In this document: piece after piece, positions 51,906 to 63,999 of the stretch
Numbering within the stretch: position 1 is the stretch's first letter
Layout: each line of letters begins with the position of its first letter
NCBI GenBank assembly: GCA_037693485.1
Contig: CM075346.1
Location: 44,376,001-44,440,000, forward strand
Direction: 5' to 3'
From: Kitagawia praeruptora
Lineage: Eukaryota; Streptophyta; Magnoliopsida; Apiales; Apiaceae
Length of the DNA stretch: 64,000 nucleotides
Notes under the pieces: model-generated
What the model was told of the DNA's origin: nothing
Databases searched by the model: none
Seen by the model: only the letters and a program-made list of their open reading frames with translations
Position numbers and translations under genes: made by a program

Positions 51906-51930
51906 GTAGGCCATATATGGTGTAGTGTCT

Positions 51931-53696
51931 ATTGCCTCCAGCAGGGGTTGAGGTTTCCTTTAAACTTTCCTCTACCTTGATGGCTACTCTATCATCCAGG
52001 TTCGGGACCTTCAAGGCTTTCTTGGTGCTTCATGTAATCCCTCAAGGATTCATTCTTTCCTTGTTCCACGTTCATGGGGATGCAAAACTTTTCTCATGAA
52101 CTTTCCATCAATAAATGGGGCGATAAGTGTCCTACTTAGTCCTTTAAGGATCCGGTCGAGTTCGGGGGCAACCGCCTATACTATAATTGTGCCCTCCAGG
52201 GTTTGAGAGAACGCCCTACACTTGATTGTGTTAGTCACGGGTTGGAATTAGTAGTGTATTGGAGGATGTCTTCATATGATTAGTGAGGTCTCCTGCCCTA
52301 ACACACACCTCGATGATGGGCGTCTTGAATTTTCTTGAGATATAAGCATTCATTATCTCATTGGTGAAGGACGGGATTGGATCATCATGACCTCCTATGG
52401 GCATCGAGTCATCGGGATCAACCCTTTGTGTATCGACCCTTCTCCTCCTAGGGGTATCACTTGAATTAAAAACCTTGGGGATCCTAGCCCTTGGGGGCTG
52501 CCTAGCCTATTGTATTTCCAAGTTTTTCTTTAATTTTTAGATATGAGCTTCATGAGCGAGTATCCACCTTCCTAAAGTATTGGGAGCCAATTCTTTGGAT
52601 CCTTGGGGCTTAGAAGGCCCTAACATTCCTTAGAGCTCCTTGCCTGGTCTTCTCCTATGATATCCCATTGGTGGGAACTTAAGTTTGTCGTGTAACGATG
52701 GAGTTGGACATCTATAGTCCCCACGGTGTGCTAGAGTGAAGACACACACTATCCGGAGGGGATTCGTCCCTGGATTTATTAAACCCACAATCGGCTGCTG
52801 TGGATGAGTAATTTGAGCCCCCAAATCCTTTCGTTTATGGCCTAAAGAGCCGTTCCTTGAGTCCCTCAGGGTTAAGAACGTCCTGATCCTATGATGGGCT
52901 CCTTGCCTTGACGTCTCTTGCTAGAACGGACATCCTCTTCTTTATGTTCTTCAGACGAGAAATCGTCTTTGCTGTATGATTCGGATAAACTTTGATTTCC
53001 TCTAACAAGGGGACTAAGCCTTCAATATATTGAGGCACATACTTCTCATGAGTAGATCGATGGTTTCTTCAGCAGTTGGGTACGGTGACAACCCACAAAC
53101 AGGATTCCGATTTGTTGGAATTAACATGATGGTGGTGGCGATCCATGCTTCATGTGCTCCATTAGACAGAGGTAAAACCACCATCTGCAATTGGGAATTC
53201 TCTCCTTGAGTTAGTGGATTTTGGATCACCCCTTGGGGATCACCCCTTGGAGACACGCCTCTGGGGGAGTCGTTCCTTGATTGGTAGTCGAGGGTAGTGG
53301 ATCATCGTCATTAGTGCACAATTGAGACTTCTTTTTCCTGCTATATATGGAGGTCTCAAGCCTTAGATACGTGGCGAATCATCACATCATTGGGGCGGAA
53401 GCCCGTAACTTGGGTTCTGATCTGTTAGTGGTGGAAGCACTATGGCAGAGATTTATAATCATGCTTGTCTATTATGGGCATAGTCATGCCTACGATTGGG
53501 GGATTCGCCCCTTGAGAGTTTAGACTCGTTCTTTGGACTCCATCTTCTTGGAGACTCGTTTAAATTCTTGTTCCTAGAGGGTTCAACCCTTGAATGGTGG
53601 TACATGTTGACTGCATGCCAATAACGATGATCAGAACGTGAATTGAGGCTGGTGGATCACTACATCATCCGTGAATTTTCCATGGTTGACGTCCTC
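51931..53696 (-). pseudogene. Tat gag and 5' leader, decayed
   Basis: Continues the Tat element right of the CACTA insertion. The minus strand has gag-like pieces (around 51960-52100) but many stops, and then a long non-coding leader to the PBS. It includes a small tandem duplication, tggggatcacccct, at 53228-53252. No intact ORF is supported (52630-52824 and 53014-53256 are fragments). Confidence 0.6.
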
Positions 53697-53714
53697 TCCC
53701 CACAGTCGGCGCCA
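53697..53714 (-). other. Primer binding site of the Tat element
   Basis: Minus-strand TGGCGCCGACTGTGGGG sits two bases from the LTR end ...CCACAACA. TGGCGCC-type PBSs are typical of the Tat/Athila branch (Asp/Arg-type tRNA primers). Confidence 0.8.
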
Positions 53715-53716
53715 AA

Positions 53717-54688
53717 TGTTGTGGAATAAAAAGTAGGGTATATTTATTGCGTATTAATTACTAGGTTTTGAGAGAGCTTCGAGCTTTAATGGTGGCTGCT
53801 CTTGTTGTCGGGGACTAACTCGATCCTAACAAGATGCCTACGTACCTTGATGAAAATCAAGAATCAAGCCAATACGTAGTTCTAGGGTTGCCTATGTGGC
53901 TTGATGCGCCCTCGCGGCGTAGTGACGTAGTGGCTTGTATGTCCCTATTCGAGGATTTAGCCTAAAACGTGGTAGGTGACATATGGAGCTGTGCCCCCAA
54001 AAATCGTTCTCCTTGAGAATGAGGGGTCAGACCCTTTATATAGGCTTGAGAAGCCTTAAAATTAGGGTTAGTAACTTGGTGGGCAAGTTTTACAATTTGT
54101 GCCCAGTTCTAGATCCTTCCATGAGGGAGGTGGATAACTATAGGAGTTGTATGCCTTTGAGGCTACTCCATGGATGATTTGGTTTCCTTTTGGACTCAAT
54201 AACGGAGTCTTTTATTTGGCTGATTTATTAGCCACGAATTTATTATTTAATTAGGGTTTTGGGCCTCATTATTGGGCTTCGTATCTGGATCAAGCTATGT
54301 CTAATTAATGCAACATTAATTGTGTCTTTAGGGCTTACTTTCAGCCCATATCAGTAATTAACTTAAATGAGGGTTCGAAATAATATTCGAATATTAAATC
54401 AACCTTAGATGAATATTAAAGATAATATTCATCGAATAAATAAATATCGGATGAATATTCCAAATAAAATTGTCAAATAATCTCCAAGGAATATTCCAAA
54501 TAATATTCGCCAGATAATAAATGGAAAATATTTACGTAATTATTTTCCTCTGAAAATAATATCAATATATCAAGGAATAACGACTCCCAATCTATAATCA
54601 AAGATGAGATTCAACTGCCCTTCGCTAAGGGTCTTAGTAATATCCGGCTTATAACTGAAATATTAACTATCTAGCTTATAAGCCAACA
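53717..54688 (-). repeat. Tat 5' LTR
   Basis: About 972 bp, tgttgtggaataaa...gcttataagccaaca on the + strand (TGTTGGCTTATAAGC...CCACAACA on the coding strand). The following ataat (54689-54693) would be the right TSD; the left one is lost. ORF 53983-54177 is a chance frame within it. Confidence 0.7.
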
Positions 54689-56749
54689 ATAATTCAGGGA
54701 ACAAGTATCACAATATAGCTTTAAAGTAGGCATGCATGCTATGGCATATGTATAACAGAAAGCATATATATATTCACAACAATAGCTTTAAGAAGGATTT
54801 AAAACTAGCCTGACAATCTTGTAGGGGTAGTGTGCCTCGTGTCAATCCGGTGATCTATAAATAGTTACAATAATCGAACCACTTTTACGAATTTAATCAT
54901 AATTCCTAAACCGTAAGTCCATTTCATACGATCTTTATATCAAAACGAAGCTTATAACATAATCTAGCTTTTCATGGCAGAATACAATGCTAAACAGTGA
55001 GTTAAATCTACTGTGATGCACGGTTTCTTAAGGTTTAACGAAATTCGGGCATTACGACGGCTATAAATCGAACGTTTTTAAATTGTTTTCAACACAACCA
55101 AGCCACACCAGGCATCCATACATCTTATACACATGTAATACTCCTCTTAAAAGTCAAGAACATCTTACTACACCATCATAACATCATAATACTCAGATCC
55201 ACTAACAAACTACATAATCATGCTTATAAGATCATCATATTCATCACTAATCTAATAATCATCAAGAACATCCATAAAACTTAAAGTGGATCTAGGATTT
55301 CAAGAGAGTTATACCTTCCTAGGGGTGTCTATGAGTCTATCAAGCCTTGATCTAGTCCTTGGAACACCTTAATATAGCTTAGATCATCAAAAGAAACCAA
55401 GAAAACAAAGTTAGTTTCTAAGGATCAATATTCATCATCACTTTTGTAAAAATCATAACAAATCGAAAAATAAGAGTTTGGCTCTCAACTTTTTACCACA
55501 TCTTGGCCTCGGAATAAGCTTTGATTTGAGCTATAGATCACCAAAAACAAAACTTCCTAGCTATGGTTTGAGCCCTCTTTTACTGCTGGACAGAAACTGC
55601 CAAGAACAGGCAGGTTGGTTTCTTCAACTTGGGGAGGCGATTTGACTAGGCTATACTTATTAGATTGCCATGAAATTTGGAACGAACCTTGCCCATGGAG
55701 TGGAGAAGCTATGTTTAATATTTGGTGATTTTATCATGGATAGAAATGGAGATATGTATTTTTCTTCCCTTGTTGTCCCTGCTGGGCAGTTTAGAGAAAA
55801 GAGAGAGATGGTGATGTTTTGCTTGGCTTGCTCTTGTTCTCTTCATCTAATCTTGAATTATTGATGTGCCTTAGTTAATATCTTGGTATAAAGTCACTTT
55901 AATAAAGTGCTAGGTCATGGATGATGTAGTTTAAAGGGCCAAGTGTTGTGATCTTATGGTGAGATGAGCTAAGTACTTGGTTTGTTTGCTAAGTGTGCTA
56001 GTTACTCTTATAACTACTTAGTTACTTGCTCTTATCCACTAGCACATGCATGTATCTAGCTTCTCTGCTTGCTCTTTTGTCCGGTTATTGCTCAATTTGA
56101 TTGATCGTTCGTAGGAATATCTCAAGGATTTCCAGTTAGGGTTTTACCGGAAATCTACTTAACATTAATATTCCCATTCTTATTCCTCCTTTATAATTCT
56201 TGCACTTAAATTCATTAAATCCTCTTAATAAATCCTTAAATCTTTCAGTGTCCAGGGAAATCTCGGAGAGAATAAAAGTGCTAATTTTCTGAATCCGATA
56301 TCGTTTACATACACTTATCTCGCCCCTAGATCATGAATACGAACTCAGAAATCCATTCTGAATACTTCTATATAGCGTCGTCTAACTCCTATTCTCATTT
56401 CCCACTAAAAACACTATTCACACTTTATTCTCCTTTTATTTCTTATATCCATAAAAATGTCCTTGTTCTCTTTCGGGCGTTGCTTAACCCTTTCACGGAA
56501 CCACTGGGCTAATAACATATATTGATTTGGATGACACAAGAATCTCTCCTTCCTCTTTGGAATGCCATATCTTATTTCTAAGGAGATAGATTATTCTAAT
56601 CTAGGTTGTCAACCAATTGCATTCTTCATGACATATAATCATTGGAATCATTACCCAGTCACATTCATTCATTGGAATTGCTAATACCTTGTAGTCAGAA
56701 TCACTATTCATTCTTTCATCAATATATAAAAAAAGTTCGGGTTCTTACA
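54689..56749 (-). repeat. Old Tekay-type 3' LTR, minus strand, cut by the Tat insertion
   Basis: Ends (+) ...gggttcttaca|gtctcccctccttaaaaggattccg, the same LTR/PPT junction as at 2705. Parts align loosely with the young Tekay LTR (ttataccttc.t.g.g..., tatatgtataa...). It is well diverged, hence older. Its left portion was displaced by the Tat element. ORF 55670-55864 is not supported. Confidence 0.75.
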
Positions 56750-59700
56750 GTCTCCCCTCCTTAAAAGGATTCCGTCTCGGAATCAGGTAAAAGACAAATG
56801 GGGTACTTGTTGGTTATTTCACTTTCCAGTTTCCTAGTCAATCCTTAATCAATCCCAATCCTTTTTCAGCACATCTTACTAGTGCTACAATACATCCTTT
56901 ATCCTTTTTCATTAATCTTCGCTACTTTTCGTACAATACACTATCCGATTTATGCTCTTTCCCAGTCATATGCTATTTTCCTTATTGGTATCGGTAGTGA
57001 CTTTGGTATCACTATCGCGCTGCGAATTCAGAGATAACCTCACTCGTAATTACGCATTTCCTAATCGCTTTAATCTTTGCAATCTCGATCAATATATAGA
57101 ATTAGAGGAATTTATTGAGAGATCACTATGATCAATGAACATTCGTCCTATTGCATAGTTAGTACAGAAGGTGGCCAACCTTTAGTACTTGACAAGCAAT
57201 TTAGACAAGTTATTGTATTCCACTTAGATTCCTATCACAGAGACAGGTAGTCACGTAGCAGTACCTCCCCTCCTTAAAGGGTTGTTCTTCTCAATTTAGA
57301 AGAAGATAAATAAGAGAAAAGAAAAGAAAAGAATTTCAGAGAGTTATAGAATTTTTTATTTTTCATGATTGTCAAATATCATACTTAAAATTTACCTCTG
57401 AACTATAGAGGTTTATCATAGAAGAAAAATAATCGTAATCGTATCAAATACCACTATATCGTAATCTCACGTGTCAACATATCCTCGCTGCAACACTCAT
57501 CGTCGGAAAATCTTTCAACCTCTCAGGTTAAATCTTAGATTTCTCGCTTGACATCATAGTTAATGACATTCCACGCCACTCTACTGACTCTTTCAAATTA
57601 ATAATACTAACACTATCATGTTGTCATCCCGAGAGTTCGTTAGAAAGTCCATTCATAACATTCATTGCTTCTCATTTCATAATTATCTCCCAATCTTTTC
57701 TTTATCAATCACATCCTTCGTATTATCTAGTTCTTATTTACTTCTGTTGCTTAACTCCACCGTCATCTCATTAGTGGGACACTCGTCACCTTTACTCAAT
57801 ATGCATTACACGTTTGGGGTCAAACTTTCCTTTGTTCAACCATTTAGATTCCCACTTTCTCGATCCATGAGTCTCCTTATTACTCAATCAATCTATTCCA
57901 AATTTCCTCAAATTCTACAACTTAAAGGGGTTAATCTTTATGTCATTTATGCTTTCAATTTCAGCTTTCCATTGTGACCAATACTTACAATGTCAATATC
58001 ATACTTTTCTTGCCTCATTGCTGGGGTTTCTCAGAAGTCCGCATATCTACTCCCTTATTGATTCTTCAACTCTATATTCATCTCTATCAGTTACTTGTTT
58101 CCATTTCTACTATAATCACTCTATGAACCATCATAGCTTAATCATTTATTGCAATATCAAGTTATTCCAAAATTTAAACCATCCGAGATAAACCTGGATG
58201 ATTTCTCTAACTTAGATTCAGCCCCGACACTTCCACAGTCGTTATCACCTAAATTTCTCAGAAGAATCACCACCACATTAATGTAGCCCAGGGTTGAATC
58301 AGCATCGCTTGTCGTTTATGTAGTGCTTTAATAGCTACCCATACGGGTTTCGTAATTGCCAAGTCAAGATCCTCTTGGAAAACAAAACAATCACTATTCC
58401 CTATCCATAAGGAACGCTTCCTGAACTTGACGTAGATATTACATGAAGCAGATAAAATTGCAGAAGAGCTTCCAGCATAGCAGCTGGAACAGGCTGGTGA
58501 GATTATTAATCATATATCTCCAGTAGAAGACTAGAAGCTTAGCGGTTTGCTTAATCACTTTCCAACCTCATAATTTTCTATCTTGTTTGCATAGAAATAC
58601 ACCAACATAAACTTGCTTGTCATTCATCATCATGCCAATTAGCTTATCAATATCAGTACCAATCTATCTTCTACATTCAGTCATCCCTTGTTACCTCATC
58701 TCTCCTCTCTCTTTATAAAATAAAGGAGAGTCGCTTGGGGAATTTGGTATGGCCTATCACAGAACCTTCTAGTGTCGGTAATGTGCTGCAGACAAAATCA
58801 GGAATCGAACGTTTACTTAAACTATCCTTATAGTTGATCCTCGCACAATCATCAGGGGAACGTAAATTCCTCCATCACATTCTGACTGTCAAGGCCCTTC
58901 TCATTATCACGCTATTTCTTTGGTATGAGCATTTATACTTACTCCCTTATACTTAAAGTGTCGGCCACCTCATTGGCCTTTCCTGATAATAATAATTCCT
59001 TGTAATCAATGTTTTTTGGGCCTATTCCAACTTAAATTTTTCTACCACGTTCCCATCACTGCTAGTTGAAAGTATTCTTCTTTAGACTCTGCTGAAGGAG
59101 AGAAAATATATATCATTCTTTTTCCATAAGTCATTACTTCCACCTTTCTGTGTGGACTTTATCACGGTTACTCCCAATCATACCTAGGATATTTCTTATC
59201 TTAGTCCTTTCTTATTTTAGGATAGTCTCAACCTTATTGGTTCAATCCTTACTTTCTCATGGTTTCACACATGCTTCATCTGGCCTTATTGTTACTATGT
59301 CATACATTCCTTACCAAACTTCCCTTTTGAAGTTCGGAATATTACCTCTTCCCTTTAAAGGTTTCTTAGGTCATCCTCATCATTCCTCCTGTATCTTTGG
59401 GGTACAGGGTATATCAAACATCATTAATCAATTCTATAACAATTCTGTCTATGTACTTTTTGAGACTCCTTTCCACAAATCCTTACAGGTTATTGATACC
59501 TTGGTCGATTCAACTTATATCATCTAAATTCATAATGTCTTTATTAGGGGTGTTGATATCCTTTGTACATCCCCCACGGTTCGTCTTAATATATGGACAT
59601 TCTATCCTCAATTTTATTTTCAAGGAATACTTACATTTTGTAATTGGCAATCCAATCATATATCCTTAATAAGGGTCTCTTTTCAATCATTCCCATCTTG

Positions 59701-60050
59701 ATAATTTATAGGTAGGTTAATGCTAATCTCTTCTTTCAAACGAATGACAGTCTATATGACCTTCCAAAAGACAACACATGTCTATCTATTCTTTCTCACA
59801 GAACTTGGTAATGGTAGCAAGGATGTTCTGGAAGATATTGGTCGTGTTCAACATGAATCTCTTGGTACTTATTGCTCTTCTTGAGGACACTAAGCTTCAG
59901 ATAACATTTATGCATCATACTGCACTATATTTGACAATCTTCGTAACTCTTCATTGGTCACTACCCTCAATCCTAATACGTCCATGGTATATATAAAATC
60001 CATCATCCTGTATCTCAATTTATTTTATGTCAAAAGTCCTCGCGGTTGGC
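56750..60050 (-). pseudogene. Decayed Tekay pol (integrase to RT region)
   Basis: Starts with a PPT and ttaaaaggattccgtc.cggaatcagg, as in the young Tekay. Scattered similarity persists, for example gtgtcggccacctcattggcctttcctgataat at 58956-58990 against the RNase H end near 4305-4345. All frames are broken and AT-enriched. The plus-strand ORFs here (57618-57977, 59150-59527 and others) come from stop loss in the antisense of the decayed pol and are not genes. From about 59700 the similarity is too weak for me to assign. Confidence 0.6.
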
Positions 60051-60056
60051 ACTTAA

Positions 60057-61306
60057 TTAGAAGCACCCCGCTTTGTTCCTTCTTTTGTAGATTTGCACCT
60101 CAACTGCTACCTCTTCTTCATCAGAAGATGACTCTTCTTCAACAATAGAGGATAATGGAGACCTATTAGCTCTCTCCTTCTTCTCTTTTCTGGCCCTCTT
60201 AGCCCTTGCCAAGCTATGCCTAGAATTGTGAGCAGTATGCTTGGTTCTACCCCACGTTTGGGTTTGGGTTGTTGGTCAGGTTGGGGTTGAGGTTGAGTAG
60301 GAGACTGAGGTTGTGGTTGAGGTGATTGAGGTTCAGAGTTTAAGGATTCAGGCTGAGGTTGTTGTTGAGGTGATTGAGTTTCAGAGTTTAATGGTTCAGT
60401 GTTTAGTGGTTCAGGTTGAGTGGATGAAGGTTTAGGTTGTTGTGTAGTAGAAGTGGATACTGGGACTAAAGTGTGATCAGTGTTTAGAGAAGGTTGTTCA
60501 GGCTGTGGAGGTTCTTGTGGTTGATTTATAAAGTTCTGTAAAGCAAGAGGGTAAACCTGAGCATGCACATCCTTGTTAACATCCTTATTTGTCAAGTCAG
60601 AGAAAATTCTCTTATTGACCTTAAATGGCTGAATCACATCAGCATCAGCAATTTCAACATTTGGCACACAAGCAGTAAATAGCATTTGACAGAATCTAGC
60701 AAAATACACAATTCTAGATGCTGACAACCTATCACCTAAGTTCATCAACACAAGTCTTCCAAAATCAAAATTACTACCATAGAGAAGAGAATACCCGATT
60801 TGAAGACTATCAATAGGAATTGCATCCCAGTTGGTGACTTTGTTCCCAAAAGCCTTGGTAATACAGTCGAAGAAGAAACTCCATTCTTTTCTCAACTGTG
60901 GCCTTTTCACTGATCCAAGTCTAGCCAAAGACCCTGAATATCCAATCTGCTGCAGCATCTCTCGCAGATTCTTTTCAGAAATAGCAGCATACGAAGTATG
61001 AATGTCAAAGCCCATGGTTTCTCTGACTGTATCTGGAGTGATAACATAGTCAGTTTCGTCATACGTGAAAATAATAGATGGAGTCCCATTCTCTCCACCA
61101 TCATCATAAACAGAGTTTTGCCAAAAGGAGGCAATTTGTGATGCAGACAGCGTTTGGGGTTCAACCAAAGCTTTACCAATCTCTGAATCGCGTAAGAAAC
61201 TCTGCATCAAATGAAAAGCATCTGGAGCGTTTTCATTGTTTAATGGAGCTGCATAATTGTTAGAAACAAACAAGAGGCCAAAAGTATTGAAAGGTTTGGT
61301 TGCCAT
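60057..61306 (-). pseudogene. Third ORF of second Sirevirus, frameshifted near its end
   Basis: ATG at 61306 begins MATKPFNTFG. Residues ~20-240 (IIFTYDETDYVITPDTVRETMGF, KEWSFFFDCITKAF, FDFGRLVLMNL, FARFCQMLFTACVP) align by eye with the N-terminal domain of the 1329-aa ORF at 31632-35621. Then comes a long Gln/Pro/Ser/Glu repeat tract (PQPQPQSPTQP...). Near 60245-60248 a run of four G (coding strand) appears to have gained a base. The open frame after it ends at 60107, while the alternative frame reads a basic then acidic tail (SSSDEEE) to a TAA at 60057-60059. It is shorter than the other third ORF, so the C-terminal half is missing or never existed in this family. Confidence 0.75.
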
Positions 61307-63249
61307 TAGAACAATTTGAGAAGAAATACGAAAGAAAATGATATGAGTGAAAGATGTTTGATGAAATTTGCAAGTGAAAAATAGAATATGATGTAACTGT
61401 GAGTGAATAAAAAATGAGTGGGTGAATGTGTATGAGTGAATATGAAGAGAAAAGTTAAACTCAAACGTTTTAGCAGTAAAACACGCAACCAGTTACCATG
61501 TGTAGTGGGACACGATCGTTGAAAAATGTTTGATTTGGACAGGTGTCACATAATTAACGAATTAGACGTGCATGATCAGTAATTACAACCATAATTACTG
61601 CTACTTTCTCTCTCTAATTACTAACACAATTAAACACTTTTACACTTATCAACAGCTGTCAAAAACTCATTTTACCCCAAATTTGAAATCATCTGAAATA
61701 AAATATACCTTAGAGTATTTAGACAAAATCAATCAGCGTTTGTCAATTCTCCAACATTGTTACTGTACCCTTTCAAAAACTGCACAGATGTGAATATTTG
61801 TGTGTGGATAGCAGAGTTTACAGATCCAATTTTTAGAGCATCTAATATTTCATAAATCCAGAAAAATAAATCAGTAAACACTGGATGCACAAACTCTCAT
61901 AGTAAACACTGAATATATGATGAATGCTAAACTCTGTAGTAGTCTATATACAGAACTCTGTATTAATCTATTTCCCTTGATGTCTAGGATATTCCAAGTA
62001 AGCACACAGTCTATAAAGACAAAAATATCAAGAAATAAATATCAATGCATCATTCAGTGAGTACCATGCCATGGATCACATATCTCTCAAGTCACACAGT
62101 TCAATCAGTAAAAGCAGATGCTACCATATACTTGGCTGTCCACCAAATTTACACTACTTTTAATACATGTATGCACAAATCAAAAGGACTTTGTTTAGGG
62201 TTGTAATGTGGTTAGAAACAAACAGGTGAAAAGAAAGAAAAAAAATTGCTAACTGAACAGTGTTAATAGAGCAAAGTGTCCAGTTGTACTGCAAATACAT
62301 AACTGTATATGATAATCAGTAAATATACATTTTTTTTATATATATATCCACTAAATGAACTTTCCTTTACAAATAAATTCCCAACTGTTTGCACATCAAT
62401 CCCCAAAAGAATCAGACTGTTCTTGAACAATCAGAGTTTAAATCAGAGTTTAAAAAAAAAAAAGGCTTAAAGGGGTTCACTAAGGGTTTGAAAATTTATT
62501 TTCAGTGTTTGGTTAAATGTGGTAAATCCTAGTGTCTTTATCATTTTCATGCACACACATATCATGCAGTCTTAAAATGGTTTAAAACAAGTTCTAGAGC
62601 AACATACTTACTGATGAACAGCACACAACAATAAAATTTGATTGATATAAAATGTATCAATCACTGATAGGCTCAAAATCTCACAGGGTGTAAGCATGCT
62701 TTAGTACTCACCAAAATTAACAGAGACATATCTCAGGTTTATAAATTTTCACAAGCACAAACAAGGAATCATCAAGTACCATGTGAATTTCTTTGGGAAC
62801 GTAGTATCACTAACAGAGTTTAGGAGTCATCATTATCAGAAATTATTCATGAGAGGCAATGCACACAATATTTACAGACTCAGAGTTTAGGATAAATAAA
62901 CTAATAGATGCTATAAATATGAAACAGTATCATGCTTGTGTTGAATTTTTGTACAGTCTAAGATTAGATCACAGATGACTTAGAAAGATTCATGATTAAT
63001 AACTGAGAATCACGCTTCATACATTTTCTTCATTGGTGAGTATCTCAGACAATAACATTATCAGAATTAATCAGAGTTTATCCAGCATGTTAACAGTATT
63101 TGACTGACAAAACATGTTAACAGAGTTTGACAGTCAAAGAACAGAGTTTACATAGCAGAGTTTAAAAACTGAGTTCACATAGCATTTAACACATCACAAA
63201 AACATAAGTAATGCATTACATAAGTGAAATTTGAGTCTAACCAGTATCT
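61307..63249. other. Spacer between pol and third ORF of the second Sirevirus
   Basis: 1.9 kb of AT-rich, non-coding sequence. The motif CAGAGTTTA (or CAGAGTTTG) recurs at least nine times between about 61810 and 63170. No ORF of note. Confidence 0.75.
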
Positions 63250-63999
63250 CTAGTCAAAACCAGAGACCATTCCAAGTTCATTTACCAGCCTTGTAAATAT
63301 AGCTTCACTCAATGGCTTGGTGAAGATGTCTGCAAGCTGTTGGTCAGTAGACACAAAATGAAGCTCAATGTTTCCTTCCTCTACATGTTCTCTGATAAAG
63401 TGATACCTTATGCTGATGTGCTTGGTCATTGAATGTTGTATTGGATTACCTGTCATAGCAATAGCACTTTGATTATCACAGTAAATAGGAATCTTATTGT
63501 ACCTCAATCCATAATCCAGCAACTGAATCTTCATCCATAGAATCTGTGCACAACAGCTACCAGCAGCAATATACTATGCCTCAGCTGTAGATGTAGAAAT
63601 TGAATTCTGTTTCTTACTGTACCAAGAAACCAGTCTGTCACCCAGAAATTGACAGCTTCCACTGGTGCTCTTTCTATCTATCTTACAGCCTGCAAAGTCT
63701 GCATCAGAGTAACCAAGTAACTTGAAATCTGATTCTCTGGGATACCATAGACCTAAAGTAATGGTGCCCTTGAGATATTTAAAGATTCTTTTCACAACTG
63801 TGAGATGTGGTTCTCTGGGATCAGCTTGAAACCTTGCACAGAGACAAGTTGCATACATGATATCAGGTCTACTTGCTGTCAGATAAAGAAGAGACCATAT
63901 CATGCCTCTGTAGTTTGTCATATCTACTGATGCTCCTGTATCCTTATCCCATTTAGTTGCAGTTGCCATGGGAGTTGATGCAGATGAGCAATCAAGCAT
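63250..63999 (-). pseudogene. Second Sirevirus pol C-terminus (RNase H) with an in-frame stop
   Basis: Two in-phase pieces, 63574-63999 and 63250-63573. The first covers the end of RT (YRGMIWSLLYLTASRPDIMYATCL) and the RNase H motifs YSDADFAGC and STSTAEA. Then a TAG at 63574-63576 interrupts the conserved AEAEY motif, where Glu is expected. The second continues ...QILWMK, YCDNQSA, TKHISIRYHF and DIFTKPL to the natural stop. The stop falls in a conserved RNase H active-site region, so this pol is inactive. The 5' part lies beyond the window. Confidence 0.88.

Larger units (their letters stand above)
47378..51927 (-). mobile_element. Second CACTA transposon with a spliced gene fragment
   Basis: 4550 bp, ends CACTACACCATA...TATGGTGTAGTG, TSD tct on both sides (47375-47377, 51928-51930). 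The TIRs agree over about 30 bp with some mismatches (…CCTgCGGTAACCC / …CCTaCCGTAACCC). Subterminal zones carry many copies of ttaggctaaggtaacat / atgttaccttaggg. I see no transposase domain. On the minus strand between 50600 and 48553, several exons with matching splice phases encode a protein-like sequence, so this too is probably a Pack-CACTA. Confidence 0.88.
45630..54688 (-). mobile_element. Degenerate Tat-lineage Ty3/gypsy element, 3'-truncated
   Basis: Minus-strand remnant, right to left: LTR (54688-53717), PBS, decayed gag, a CACTA insertion, the gag/protease junction, protease and RT. The RT similarity is lost exactly at 45629/45630, where the long solo LTR's right TSD lies. RNase H, integrase and the 3' LTR are missing. 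Sequence similarity to the Tat/Retand group is recognised from the protease (VLVDNGTSVDIS) and RT signatures (KANGEWRMC, MVSKHG..EVNPD). Confidence 0.8.

Noticed and set aside
57618..60148. Run of plus-strand hydrophobic ORFs
   Set aside because: They are antisense to decayed Tekay pol. Their Leu/Ser/Phe-rich composition comes from AT-rich complement; no start or domain evidence.
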